From: Frondihabitans peucedani
GTDB lineage: Bacteria; Actinomycetota; Actinomycetes; Actinomycetales; Microbacteriaceae
DNA length: 64,000 nt
NCBI RefSeq assembly: GCF_039537585.1
Contig: NZ_BAABAU010000004.1
Span: forward strand, 62,001 to 126,000
Direction of reading: 5' to 3'
The number at the start of each line of letters is the position of its first letter. Positions within the stretch are counted from its first letter, which is position 1. Of the stretch, positions 42,150 through 50,646 are shown one piece after another. Under the pieces are notes generated by a model. That model worked only from the letters and a program-made list of their open reading frames with translations. It was not told where the DNA came from and searched no databases. Made by a program: the position numbers and the translations under genes.

Positions 42150-43778
42150 ATGAGACGCATGACCGATCGTGCCGGCACCTACGCCCAAGACTCCGACCTC
42201 ATCGACCCGGAGGCGGTGACCGCTGCCTACTACGACCTGGTCCCCGATGTCGCCGACCCCTCGCAGAAGGTCGTCTTCGGCACCTCGGGCCACCGGGGCT
42301 CGTCGCTCGACGCCGCGTTCAACGAGGCGCACATCGCTGCGATCACGCAGGCGATCGTGGAGTACCGCACCGGTCAGGGCATCACCGGGCCGCTGTTCAT
42401 CGGGCGCGACACCCACGTGCTGTCGGCTCCGGCCGAGCGCACGGCGCTCGAAGTCCTGGCCGGCAACGGGGTGACGGTGCTCGCCGACGCCGAGGGCGGC
42501 TACGTGCCGACGCCCGTGGTGAGTCACGCGATCCTGGTCTACAACAACGACCCCTCCCACGACGACCAGGCCGACGGGATCGTGGTGACGCCGAGCCACA
42601 ACCCGCCCCGCGACGGCGGCTTCAAGTACAACCCGCCGCACGGCGGCCCCGCCGACAGCGACGCCACCTCGTGGATCGCGAACCGCGCCAACGAGATCAT
42701 CGCGGCCGGCAGCGGCGACGTGCGGCGCGGCGAGGCCGCCCCCGGCAGGCACGACTTCCTCCGCGGCTACGTCGACGACCTGGCGAACGTCATCGACTTC
42801 GACGCGGTCAAGAAGGCCGGCGTGCGTATCGGCGCCGACCCCCTCGGCGGCGCGAGCGTCGAGTACTGGGCCGCGATCCGCGACACCTACGGTCTCGACC
42901 TGACGGTCCTGAACCCCGAGGTCGACCCGACCTGGCGTTTCATGACTCTCGACTGGGACGAGAAGATCCGCATGGACCCGTCGAGCGCGTCGGTCATGGC
43001 GAGCGTCGTCTCCCGGAAGGACGAGTTCGACATCGTCACCGGCAACGACGCCGACGCCGACCGCCACGGCATCGTGACGCCCGACGGCGGGCTGATGAAC
43101 CCCAACCACTACCTCGCGGTCGCGATCGACTACCTGTACGCGCACCGCCCCGACTGGCGGCCCGACGCGGCGATCGGCAAGACGCTCGTGTCGTCGTCGA
43201 TCATCGACCGCGTCGCCGACGACCTCGGCCGCCGGCTGTGGGAGGTGCCGGTCGGGTTCAAGTGGTTCGTCCCGGGCCTGGTCGACGGGAGCGTCGCCTT
43301 CGGCGGGGAGGAGAGCGCCGGTGCGTCGTTCCTCCGCCGCGACGGCTCGGTCTGGACCACCGACAAAGACGGCATCATCCTCGCCCTCCTGGCCAGCGAG
43401 ATCCTGGCTGTCACGGGCAAGTCGCCCTCCGCGCTCTACCGCGGACTCACCGAGAGGTTCGGCGACCCGGTCTACCAGCGCGTCGACGCGGCAGCCTCGA
43501 AGGAGCAGAAGGCTCGCCTCGGCAAGCTCAGCGGCGACGACATCACCGCGACCGAGCTGGCCGGCGACCCGATCGTCGCAAAGCTCAGCGAGGCGCCGGG
43601 CAACGGCGCAGCCGTGGGCGGCGTCAAGGTGGTCACCGAGAAGGCCTGGTTCGCAGCCCGGCCGTCCGGCACCGAAGACGTCTACAAGATCTACGCCGAG
43701 TCGTTCGAGGGCCCGGAGCACCTGAAGCGGGTGCAGGAGGAGGCGAAGACGATCGTCGACGCCGCGCTCGGGGCCTGA
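42150..43778 (+). CDS. pgm: Phosphoglucomutase (alpha-D-glucose-specific)
   Basis: 542 aa, full length. Active phosphoserine loop GIVVTPSHNPPRDGGFKYN, metal loop TGNDADADRHGI, sugar loop FGGEESAGAS and C-terminal phosphate loop RPSGTEDVYKIY are all present. Interconverts glucose-1-P and glucose-6-P, linking glycolysis to UDP-glucose and cell-wall precursors. ATG at 42150 or 42159. Confidence 0.95.
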   Translation: MRRMTDRAGTYAQDSDLIDPEAVTAAYYDLVPDVADPSQKVVFGTSGHRGSSLDAAFNEAHIAAITQAIVEYRTGQGITGPLFIGRDTHVLSAPAERTALEVLAGNGVTVLADAEGGYVPTPVVSHAILVYNNDPSHDDQADGIVVTPSHNPPRDGGFKYNPPHGGPADSDATSWIANRANEIIAAGSGDVRRGEAAPGRHDFLRGYVDDLANVIDFDAVKKAGVRIGADPLGGASVEYWAAIRDTYGLDLTVLNPEVDPTWRFMTLDWDEKIRMDPSSASVMASVVSRKDEFDIVTGNDADADRHGIVTPDGGLMNPNHYLAVAIDYLYAHRPDWRPDAAIGKTLVSSSIIDRVADDLGRRLWEVPVGFKWFVPGLVDGSVAFGGEESAGASFLRRDGSVWTTDKDGIILALLASEILAVTGKSPSALYRGLTERFGDPVYQRVDAAASKEQKARLGKLSGDDITATELAGDPIVAKLSEAPGNGAAVGGVKVVTEKAWFAARPSGTEDVYKIYAESFEGPEHLKRVQEEAKTIVDAALGA

Positions 43779-43886
43779 CGAGCAGCGCCGGCCCGGGCCT
43801 GACCCGGGTCGGCCCCGCGCGGCCCGGCCCCCCGCCCGGCCCGGCCACGCGCCCGGCCCGGCGCCGCGCCAGGCCAGCGCGACGAC

Positions 43887-45596
43887 CTACTTGCCGGTGA
43901 CCTTGCCCGGGTTGAAGTTGCGCTTCGGGTCGGCGGAGTCGAGGAGCCCCTGCATGAGGGCGAGGCCCGGCAGCGAGACATCCTGCCCGAGCCACGGTGC
44001 GTGCTCGAGACCGACCCCGTGGTGGTGCGAGACGGTCCCGCCCTCCTGGATGAACGCATCCTGGATGGCCTTCTTCACCACGTCGTACTGCTCGAGGGCG
44101 TTGTCGCCGTGCTCGAACGCGAAGGTGAAGTAGAGGCAGGCGCCCGAGTGGTACGAGTGCGACAGGTGCGCCATGATCAGGCCCTGCACGCCGACCTTCT
44201 CGAAGGCGCGGTTGGCCGCGGCGTAGACCTCGGTGTAGAGCGGCAGCAGCTTCGACCAGGGCGCGGACGTCTCCGAGACGTCGGCCGCGCCGCCGTGGTC
44301 GAGGAAGAAGTCGCGAAGGTAGGGCGTGTCGAATTTCTTCTGGTCGTAGAGAACACCCGGACCCTTGCCGACGCCGATCCCGCCGTGCTTCTTGACGATC
44401 TTGGCGACGAGCTTCTGGTTGATGGAGACGTGCTCCTCGGAGCCCTCGTAGCCGATGAACGACAGGCACATCTTGGTGAGGTCCCAGCCCTTCACCTTCA
44501 GGAAGCGCTGGAGCCCCTGCATGACGAGCGCCGAGACGCCCTTGCTCTCCTTCGACGTCGCGAACGACATCTCGGTCTCGATCTCGTTCGAGACGCGCGT
44601 CACCGAGGGGTTGGCGTCGCTCTCCGCGATCGCCTGCATGGCGGCGAGGCCGGCCTCCCAGGTGGGGAAGAGGTAGGCGAGGATCTCGCGCTGCTCGGGG
44701 ATCCGGTGCACCTGCACGGTGACCTCGGTGATGACGCCGAGGCGGCCCTCGGAGCCGAGGATCATCTCGCGGAGCGACGGTCCGGTCGAGGCCGACGGCA
44801 CGGCGCGGATGACGACGACGCCGTCGGGGCGCACCATCCGGAGGCCCTTGGTCATATCGGCGATGTCGCCGAACTTGTCGGACTGCATGCCCGACGAGCG
44901 GGTGGCGACCCAGCCGCCGAGAGTGGAGTGCGTGAAGCTGTCGGGGAAGTGCCCCATGGTCCAGCCCTTGGCGTTGAGCTGCTCCTCGATGTCAGGACCC
45001 TGCGCACCGGCCTGGATCCGGGCGACGCGGCCGTCCTCGTCGATGTCGAGCACGCGGTCGAGGCGGCCCATGTCGAGCGAGACGACCATGCGCTCCTCGT
45101 CGGGCATGGGCTCGAGCGAGCCGACGATGTTGCTGCCGCCGCCGAACGGGATCAGCACGAGGTCGTACTCGACGGCGGCCGCGACGATCTTGGCGACCTC
45201 GGACTCGGTGGCCGGGTAGACGACGGCGTCGGGCACGCGCGGGAAGATGTTGCCGCGGATGCGGATGAGGTCGCGGATGCTCTTGCCGTAGGTGTGCACG
45301 ACCCGCTCGAGGTCGCCGGTGACGACGTTGCCCTCGCCGACGACGAGCGACAGCGACGACGCGACCTCGGAGCTGAGGCGCGAGGCCGGGATGTCGAGCT
45401 CGTCGAAGGCGGGTGCGGCGGTGATCGCGTCGGATCCGAGGTCGACGCCGACCATCTTCTTCACGAACGGTGCGAACGCGGGCTTGTCCTCGTGGTGGAA
45501 GGCCGTGCCCTCGACACCCCAGCCCCACCACTTCATGTGCTTGACGTCGGGACCGTCGACCGCCCCTGCGGTCGTCTTCGGCTTCAGATCGGTCAC
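43887..45596 (-). CDS. agpS: Alkyldihydroxyacetonephosphate synthase homologue (FAD enzyme)
   Basis: 569 aa. From N to C: MKWWGWGVEG (AGPS reads MKWNGWG), the PCMH FAD-binding domain with IPFGGGSNIVGS (149-160), HSTLGGWVATRSSGMQSDKFG (split at 223-236 and on; AGPS STVGGWVSTRASGMK), SLREMILGSEGRLGVITEVT (275-294), and in the C-terminal domain SYHSGACLYFTFAF and the catalytic GGTVSHHHGVG with His524-526. AGPS replaces the acyl chain of acyl-DHAP by a fatty alcohol, making the ether bond of ether lipids. These features go well beyond generic FAD oxidases such as D-lactate dehydrogenases. GTG start at 45596 overlaps the plsC stop (GTGA). Last gene of an SDR-plsC-agpS operon. Confidence 0.8.
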   Translation of the reverse strand: MTDLKPKTTAGAVDGPDVKHMKWWGWGVEGTAFHHEDKPAFAPFVKKMVGVDLGSDAITAAPAFDELDIPASRLSSEVASSLSLVVGEGNVVTGDLERVVHTYGKSIRDLIRIRGNIFPRVPDAVVYPATESEVAKIVAAAVEYDLVLIPFGGGSNIVGSLEPMPDEERMVVSLDMGRLDRVLDIDEDGRVARIQAGAQGPDIEEQLNAKGWTMGHFPDSFTHSTLGGWVATRSSGMQSDKFGDIADMTKGLRMVRPDGVVVIRAVPSASTGPSLREMILGSEGRLGVITEVTVQVHRIPEQREILAYLFPTWEAGLAAMQAIAESDANPSVTRVSNEIETEMSFATSKESKGVSALVMQGLQRFLKVKGWDLTKMCLSFIGYEGSEEHVSINQKLVAKIVKKHGGIGVGKGPGVLYDQKKFDTPYLRDFFLDHGGAADVSETSAPWSKLLPLYTEVYAAANRAFEKVGVQGLIMAHLSHSYHSGACLYFTFAFEHGDNALEQYDVVKKAIQDAFIQEGGTVSHHHGVGLEHAPWLGQDVSLPGLALMQGLLDSADPKRNFNPGKVTGK

Positions 45597-46534
45597 GGGC
45601 GGGCTCCTTCGGATGGTGCGGACGTCCCCAGGATATCCGCGGAGTACTGGGACTTCAGGTGCAGTATCTCGTCGCGGAGACGGTTCGAGAACGCGATGGC
45701 GGTCTCTCCCGTCGCGGGTCGCATGGGGGTCCCGAAGGCGACGCCGACGGGCAGCCGCCCGGGCCTCGGCCAGTGCGAGCCCCGCGGGTGCGCGATATTC
45801 GCACCGATCAGGGCGAGCGGGACGATGGGGACGTCGCAGGCGGCGGCGAGGCGGGCGGCACCGGGCTTGAACGGGCCCATCTCGCCGTCCTTCGAGCGCG
45901 TGCCCTCCGGGAAGACCAGGACCGGGAACCCCCGGGTGAGGAGCGACGCGGCGCTGACCGCGGACTCCGACGCGCGCGAGGCGGGCCTCTTCTTGGAGCC
46001 GCGCTTGCCGCCCCGCTGGATCGGGAACGCGTTGAAGAACAGCGACGTCAGCCCGCGGCGCCACCAGACGTCGAAGAAGTAGTCGGCCGCCGCCCCGGTC
46101 GCGAGGTAGCGCGACAGCTTGCGGGGCAGCGCGCCGACGATGAGCGGTGCGTCGAGGTGGCTCGAGTGGTTCGCGACGAGCACGAACCCGCCGTCGAGCC
46201 CGGTGAGCTTCTCACGACCGAGCACGGTCACGTCGGTGATCGACCAGATGGTGGGCTTCATGACCCAGCGCTGGGCGACGAAGCGGGCCATCGCGTGGAC
46301 GCGCGAGTTGAAGCGGTCCGAGACGTCGACGGCGGTGTCGCCGAGGCGTGCGCGGACGTCCTCCGCGGTGTCGGTGACCCGGCCCGCGACCGCGGCGAGG
46401 CGCGGGTGGACCGGAGTCGCAGGATCCTGCGCGCCCTCGGCCTCGATCGGCACGCGCCCGACCGGCTCGCTGTCCGCCCCCGGCTCCGAGGTCTCGTTCT
46501 TCGGCGGTTCGCTCTGCCGATCGTCCACGATCAT
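45593..46534 (-). CDS. 1-acyl-sn-glycerol-3-phosphate acyltransferase (PlsC family)
   Basis: 313 aa. A hydrophilic N-terminus of about 85 residues is followed by the acyltransferase domain with NHSSHLDAP (HX4D, catalytic), PIQRGGKRG, VFPEGTRSKDGEMGPFKPGA and PIVPLALIG. It acylates lysophosphatidate or an alkyl analogue at the membrane. Its start overlaps the SDR stop (ATGA) and its stop overlaps the agpS start (GTGA), so all three proteins come from one translationally coupled message. Confidence 0.88.
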   Translation of the reverse strand: MIVDDRQSEPPKNETSEPGADSEPVGRVPIEAEGAQDPATPVHPRLAAVAGRVTDTAEDVRARLGDTAVDVSDRFNSRVHAMARFVAQRWVMKPTIWSITDVTVLGREKLTGLDGGFVLVANHSSHLDAPLIVGALPRKLSRYLATGAAADYFFDVWWRRGLTSLFFNAFPIQRGGKRGSKKRPASRASESAVSAASLLTRGFPVLVFPEGTRSKDGEMGPFKPGAARLAAACDVPIVPLALIGANIAHPRGSHWPRPGRLPVGVAFGTPMRPATGETAIAFSNRLRDEILHLKSQYSADILGTSAPSEGARP

Positions 46535-47310
46535 GCCTCCACCGGTTTCTTCCTGCTTGACGAGATGGCGCCGGAGACGCCTCTCACGGCGCTCTTGGGT
46601 GCGTGACGCAGCAACCCGACGAGCATTTTGTACCGAACCGTTGGAATGGAGATCACTCTGCCCTTGTCGACGTCGCGCAGGCACGCGGACACCAGTTGTT
46701 CGGCGTCGAGCCAGAGGGAGTTTGGGATGCTCGAGGTCGTGATGGCGGCGCGCTCGTGAAACTCGGTGCGGACCCAGCCGGGCAGGACCGCCGTGACGGT
46801 GACGCCGGTGCCCTTCAGCTCGACTGCGAGGCCCTCCGAGAAGGAGGTCACCCACGCCTTGATCGCCGAGTAGGCGCCCATGGCGAGCAGGCCCGCGGTG
46901 GACGAGACGTTGATGATCCGGCCGTAGCCGCGGTCGCGCATCGCCCGGGCGGCAGCGCCGGAGAGAACCAGCACGGCGCGCACCATGACGTCGAAGCCGA
47001 GGTCGAGCTCGTCCTGTCGACCGGAGGTCAGCGGCACGTGCATGCCGAAACCGGCATTGTTCACCAGGAGGTCGACGGGCCGGTCGGGATCTTCGAGGCG
47101 AGCGGCGACGCGGTCGACGGCGTCGCGGTCCGAGAGGTCGGCGGAGAGGACCTCGACCGATCGACCGAGGGCGCGGAGCTCGCCCGCCGTGGCGTCGAGT
47201 CGGGCCTCGTCTCGGGCGACGAGAACGAGGTCGTATCCACGTTGTGCGAGCTGGCGGGCGAATTCGGCACCGATGCCGGATGTGCCCCCGGTCACGAGCG
47301 CTACAGCCAT
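46531..47310 (-). CDS. Short-chain dehydrogenase, candidate alkyl/acyl-DHAP reductase
   Basis: 259 aa classical SDR. TGGTSGIG (7-14), NNAGFG (84-89), NVSS (134-137), Y147-S-A-I-K151. The C-terminal extension (about 230-259) is basic and hydrophobic (YKMLVGLLRH), suggesting membrane contact, as in DHRS7B/PexRAP-type SDRs that reduce alkyl-DHAP. That substrate is inferred from the coupled plsC and agpS genes, not from the sequence itself. ATG at 47310. Confidence 0.7.
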   Translation of the reverse strand: MAVALVTGGTSGIGAEFARQLAQRGYDLVLVARDEARLDATAGELRALGRSVEVLSADLSDRDAVDRVAARLEDPDRPVDLLVNNAGFGMHVPLTSGRQDELDLGFDVMVRAVLVLSGAAARAMRDRGYGRIINVSSTAGLLAMGAYSAIKAWVTSFSEGLAVELKGTGVTVTAVLPGWVRTEFHERAAITTSSIPNSLWLDAEQLVSACLRDVDKGRVISIPTVRYKMLVGLLRHAPKSAVRGVSGAISSSRKKPVEA

Positions 47311-47387
47311 GCCGCTTACGATACGGTCTTCACGGGCAACTTCGTGCATCGATCACCGCTGACGCCCGCTCCGGAGGCAGACGTTCC

Positions 47388-48212
47388 ATGACCACCCGTC
47401 ACGACGATCCGCGGAACGAGGGCCCCTTCGACATCCGCGCGTTCACGCGGACGGCGCAGGGCAGCTTCCGCGCCGAGCTCGACCTGACGTCGTTCGCAGA
47501 CGCTCCGCTCGACACGGCCACCCTCGATCTGGTCCGGTACCTCGAGCGGCTCGAGGCCGCCACGATGGAGCACCTCCGCAACCTGCTGGTCACCGCGACG
47601 CACAAAGACGCGCGGGTCACGGCGTTCCTCGTCACCTGGGCCTTCGAGAAGTTCTGGATCGCCGACGCCCTCGACAGCGTGCTCGAGGCCCACGGTCTCC
47701 CCCGCACCCGCGAGATCCCCGAGGGCGCGCCCCGGAAGAGCGCCGACGAGGCGATCCAGCGGAGCGGCCCCATCCGCCGGGCCGTGGCCGCCGTCGGACT
47801 CGGTGCCCCGATCGTGGCCATCCACATGACGGCCGGGCTCATCGACGAGTGGATACTCCGAGCGGCATACGACCGGCTGCGCGAGACGACCTCGTCCGAG
47901 GCGCTCCGGGCGGCGATCCTGCGGATCCAGTCCGTCAAGACCCGCCACGAGGCCTTCTTCGCCGACGAGACCGATTGGAGGCTCCGCGACTCCCCGCGGG
48001 CCGTGCGACAGGTCAAGACGGCCCTCCGCACCGCCGCCTGGCCGATCGGAGGCGTCGAGCGCGCCGCCGTCGACCGCGACCTCTTCGAGCGCTTCACCTT
48101 CGGGGGCGTCGACGGGGTCGCCCGTGCCGAAGAGATCGGGCGCAGGATCGCGGGTCTCCCGGGGCTCGACGACCGCGTGGCCCAGGCCACCGTCCGGAAG
48201 CTCCTCCCGTGA
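47388..48212 (+). CDS. Ferritin-like protein with degenerate diiron site
   Basis: 274 aa, helical. It aligns along its length with the intact ferritin-like protein encoded at 50647 (RYLERLEAAT/RYMADVEYHT; THKDARVTAF/SHKEGEISTF; KTRHEAF/ETRHVAF). Of the six expected ligands E56, E154 and H187 remain, while the ExxH of helix 2 is K88-x2-I91 and the Glu of the last ExxH is K184. It therefore should not hold a diiron centre and may be a scaffold or regulatory partner. ATG at 47388 has CCGGAGG upstream. Divergent from the SDR-plsC-agpS operon by 77 bp. Confidence 0.7.
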   Translation: MTTRHDDPRNEGPFDIRAFTRTAQGSFRAELDLTSFADAPLDTATLDLVRYLERLEAATMEHLRNLLVTATHKDARVTAFLVTWAFEKFWIADALDSVLEAHGLPRTREIPEGAPRKSADEAIQRSGPIRRAVAAVGLGAPIVAIHMTAGLIDEWILRAAYDRLRETTSSEALRAAILRIQSVKTRHEAFFADETDWRLRDSPRAVRQVKTALRTAAWPIGGVERAAVDRDLFERFTFGGVDGVARAEEIGRRIAGLPGLDDRVAQATVRKLLP

Positions 48213-48300
48213 CGCCCCGGGAGCTCGCCGCGTGACGGCGACCCGCGACGCCGGAGCACCAGACGAAGACACGCCCCCGACCGGGCAGGAAGGACGAACC

Positions 48301-50598
48301 GTGGCCGAATCAGGCGACATCACCATCGACCTCGGAACGCAGCACGTCCTCCTGACGGGCGGCACCGGGTTCGTCGGGCAGGCGATCCTCGAGCGGCTCC
48401 TCGCCGACCACCCCGAGACGACCGTCTCGCTGCTCATCCGCGTCAAGAGCGGCACCAGCGGCGTCGACCGCCTGCGCCACCTCCTGCGGAAGCCCGTCTT
48501 CAAGTCGTGGCGCGACCGCGTCGGTGCCGAGGCCGTCGAGCACGCTCTGACGACGCGGCTCCGCGTGCTGGAGGGCGGCCTCGACAGCGTCCCCCCTCTG
48601 CCCGACGACCTCGACCTCGTGATCCACTCCGCCTCCAGCGTCTCGTTCGACCCGCCGATCGACCAGGCCTTCGAGACGAACGTCGGCGGCGCCGTCGGAC
48701 TCTACGAGGCCCTCCTCGCGACCGGCACCTCGCCCCACGTCGTCCACGTCTCGACGGCGTACGTCGGAGGGCTGCGCAAGGGCGTGTTCCCCGAGGCCGG
48801 CCTCACGCACGACGTCGACTGGCGTGCCGAGTTCGAGGCGGCGCGGGCCGCCCGCTCGCGCGTCGAGCTCGCGTCGCGCCAGCCCGAGGTGCTCCGCCGC
48901 TTCATGGCCGACGCCCGCGGGAAGCACGGCAAGGAGGGGCCGCTCGCGGTCTCGCGCGAGGCCGAGGCGGCTCGCGCCGAGTGGGTCAAGGCCAAGCTGG
49001 TCGACCACGGCAGGATGCGGGCAGAGAGCCTCGGCTGGACCGACGTCTACACGCTGACCAAGGCGTTCGCCGAGCGTGCCGCCGAGCAGATGTGGGCCGC
49101 AGCCGGACACCGTCTCTCGTTCGTGCGCCCCGCGATCGTCGAGAGCGCTCTCCGGCACCCCTATCCCGGCTGGATCGACGGCTTCAAGGTCGCCGACCCG
49201 CTGATCATGGCCTACGGCCGCGGGATGCTGCCCGAGTTCCCCGGCGTCCCGGACAGCGTGCTGGACGTGATCCCGGTCGACTACGTCGTGAACGTCATCC
49301 TGGTGGTGTCCGCGAACCCCGCCGGGGCCGGCGACGCCCAGTACTTCCACATCAGCTCGGGAGCGAGCAACCCGCTCCCGATCCACCGCATGTTCTCGAA
49401 CCTCAGCATGTTCTTCACGGCGAACCCGCTGCCGACGCCCGACAGCGGCTCGATCGAGGCGCCGGTGTGGCGGTTCCCGGGCGGACGCAAGGTCGAACGG
49501 GCCGTGCGGCTCCAGGGGCGGCTGAACGACGCCCGCGAGCGCGTCTTCATCCGCATGCCCTCCACCGACCGGACCCGTCGGGCCCTCGCCCAGGTCGACC
49601 AGCGCCGGAGCGACCTCGAGTCGCTCCAGAGCCTCACCGACCTCTACCGCCACTACATCCAGTCCGAGATCATCTTCGACGACCGCCGGACCAAGGCGCT
49701 CCAGAAGGCCCTGGCCGACAGTCAGCCTGCCGACGTCGTCGCCGACATCGGCTTCGACGTGGCCGACATCCAGTGGGAGGACTACTTCCAGGGCATCCAC
49801 TTCCCCGCCGTGACGACGATGACCCGGGCGTTCAGCGTCCGACCGGCGTCGTCGGCCCGCAAGGAGGAGGCTCTGCCGCAGCGCAGCGACGTCGTGGCCG
49901 TCTTCGACCTCGAGGGCACGGTCGTCGACTCGAACATCGTCGAGCAGTACCTCTGGGTGCGCGGCGAGGGCTTCGGCAAGGCCAGCTGGCCCGGCGAGGT
50001 CGCGAGCCTCCTCGCCTCCCTCCCCGGCTACCTCCGCGCCGAGCAGCGCGACCGTGGCGAGTTCATCCGCGCGTTCCTCCGCCGCTACGAGGGCATGCCC
50101 GTGAAGAGGCTCGAGGAGGTCGTCTCGGGCGGCTTCGCGCAGACGATGCTGCGGCACACGATGCCCGAGGCGCTCGAGCGCCTGGCCGCCCATCGCGCAG
50201 CCGGCCATCGCACGATCCTGGTCACCGGATCGATCGGCGCACTCGCCGCACCCCTCGCCGACCTGTTCGACGAGGTCGTCGCCGGGACGATGCATGCCCG
50301 AGACGGCATCTTCACCGGATACCTCGCGAGACCCCCGCTGGTCGACGAGGCGAGGGCCGCGTGGCTGGTCCAGTACGCCGAGCGGAACGGCTTCGACCTG
50401 GCGGCCTCCTATGGATACGGTGACAGCCATTCCGACCTCGTGTGGCTCGAATTGCTGGGAAATCCAAGCGCAGTGAACCCCGACGCCAATCTGTCGCGGG
50501 AGGCGCTCCGAAGAAAGTGGAGGATCCGCGATTGGAAGCGCGGGCCTTTGCAGCTAACCTCGTCCTATGTCGCAGGGGCCGCCCGCACCGACGACTAG
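48301..50598 (+). CDS. Fatty acyl-CoA reductase domain fused to HAD-IB phosphatase domain
   Basis: 765 aa. Residues 10-370 form an extended SDR of the male-sterility/fatty-acyl-reductase type: TGGTGFVG (19-26), HVSTAYV with Ser151, and DVYTLTKAFAE with Tyr250/Lys254, close to the VYTFTKALAE signature of FAR enzymes. A helical linker (400-525) leads to a HAD-IB domain (530-765) with FDLEGT (D536, the second Asp is E538), TGS (motif II) and GYGDSHSDL (motif IV). FARs reduce fatty acyl-CoA to a fatty alcohol, the substrate AGPS needs. The HAD part may dephosphorylate a lipid intermediate, though the D-to-E change may weaken it. GTG at 48301 follows GGAAGGA. Confidence 0.78.
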   Translation: MAESGDITIDLGTQHVLLTGGTGFVGQAILERLLADHPETTVSLLIRVKSGTSGVDRLRHLLRKPVFKSWRDRVGAEAVEHALTTRLRVLEGGLDSVPPLPDDLDLVIHSASSVSFDPPIDQAFETNVGGAVGLYEALLATGTSPHVVHVSTAYVGGLRKGVFPEAGLTHDVDWRAEFEAARAARSRVELASRQPEVLRRFMADARGKHGKEGPLAVSREAEAARAEWVKAKLVDHGRMRAESLGWTDVYTLTKAFAERAAEQMWAAAGHRLSFVRPAIVESALRHPYPGWIDGFKVADPLIMAYGRGMLPEFPGVPDSVLDVIPVDYVVNVILVVSANPAGAGDAQYFHISSGASNPLPIHRMFSNLSMFFTANPLPTPDSGSIEAPVWRFPGGRKVERAVRLQGRLNDARERVFIRMPSTDRTRRALAQVDQRRSDLESLQSLTDLYRHYIQSEIIFDDRRTKALQKALADSQPADVVADIGFDVADIQWEDYFQGIHFPAVTTMTRAFSVRPASSARKEEALPQRSDVVAVFDLEGTVVDSNIVEQYLWVRGEGFGKASWPGEVASLLASLPGYLRAEQRDRGEFIRAFLRRYEGMPVKRLEEVVSGGFAQTMLRHTMPEALERLAAHRAAGHRTILVTGSIGALAAPLADLFDEVVAGTMHARDGIFTGYLARPPLVDEARAAWLVQYAERNGFDLAASYGYGDSHSDLVWLELLGNPSAVNPDANLSREALRRKWRIRDWKRGPLQLTSSYVAGAARTDD

Positions 50599-50615
50599 TC
50601 CAACCCGAAGGGAGT

Positions 50616-50638
50616 GGAAGAGGACATATTCCTCTTCC
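50616..50638 (+). promoter_or_regulatory. Short hairpin before the second ferritin-like gene
   Basis: GGAAGAGG and CCTCTTCC are perfect 8-bp arms around ACATATT. The hairpin would hide the purine-rich stretch ahead of the ATG at 50647 and could attenuate its translation relative to the upstream FAR gene. Confidence 0.4.
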
Positions 50639-50646
50639 GACATGCA

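Noticed and set aside
44001-46082. Plus-strand ORF of 693 codons antisense to agpS and plsC
   Set aside because: Spans two real genes on the other strand and has no recognisable domain.
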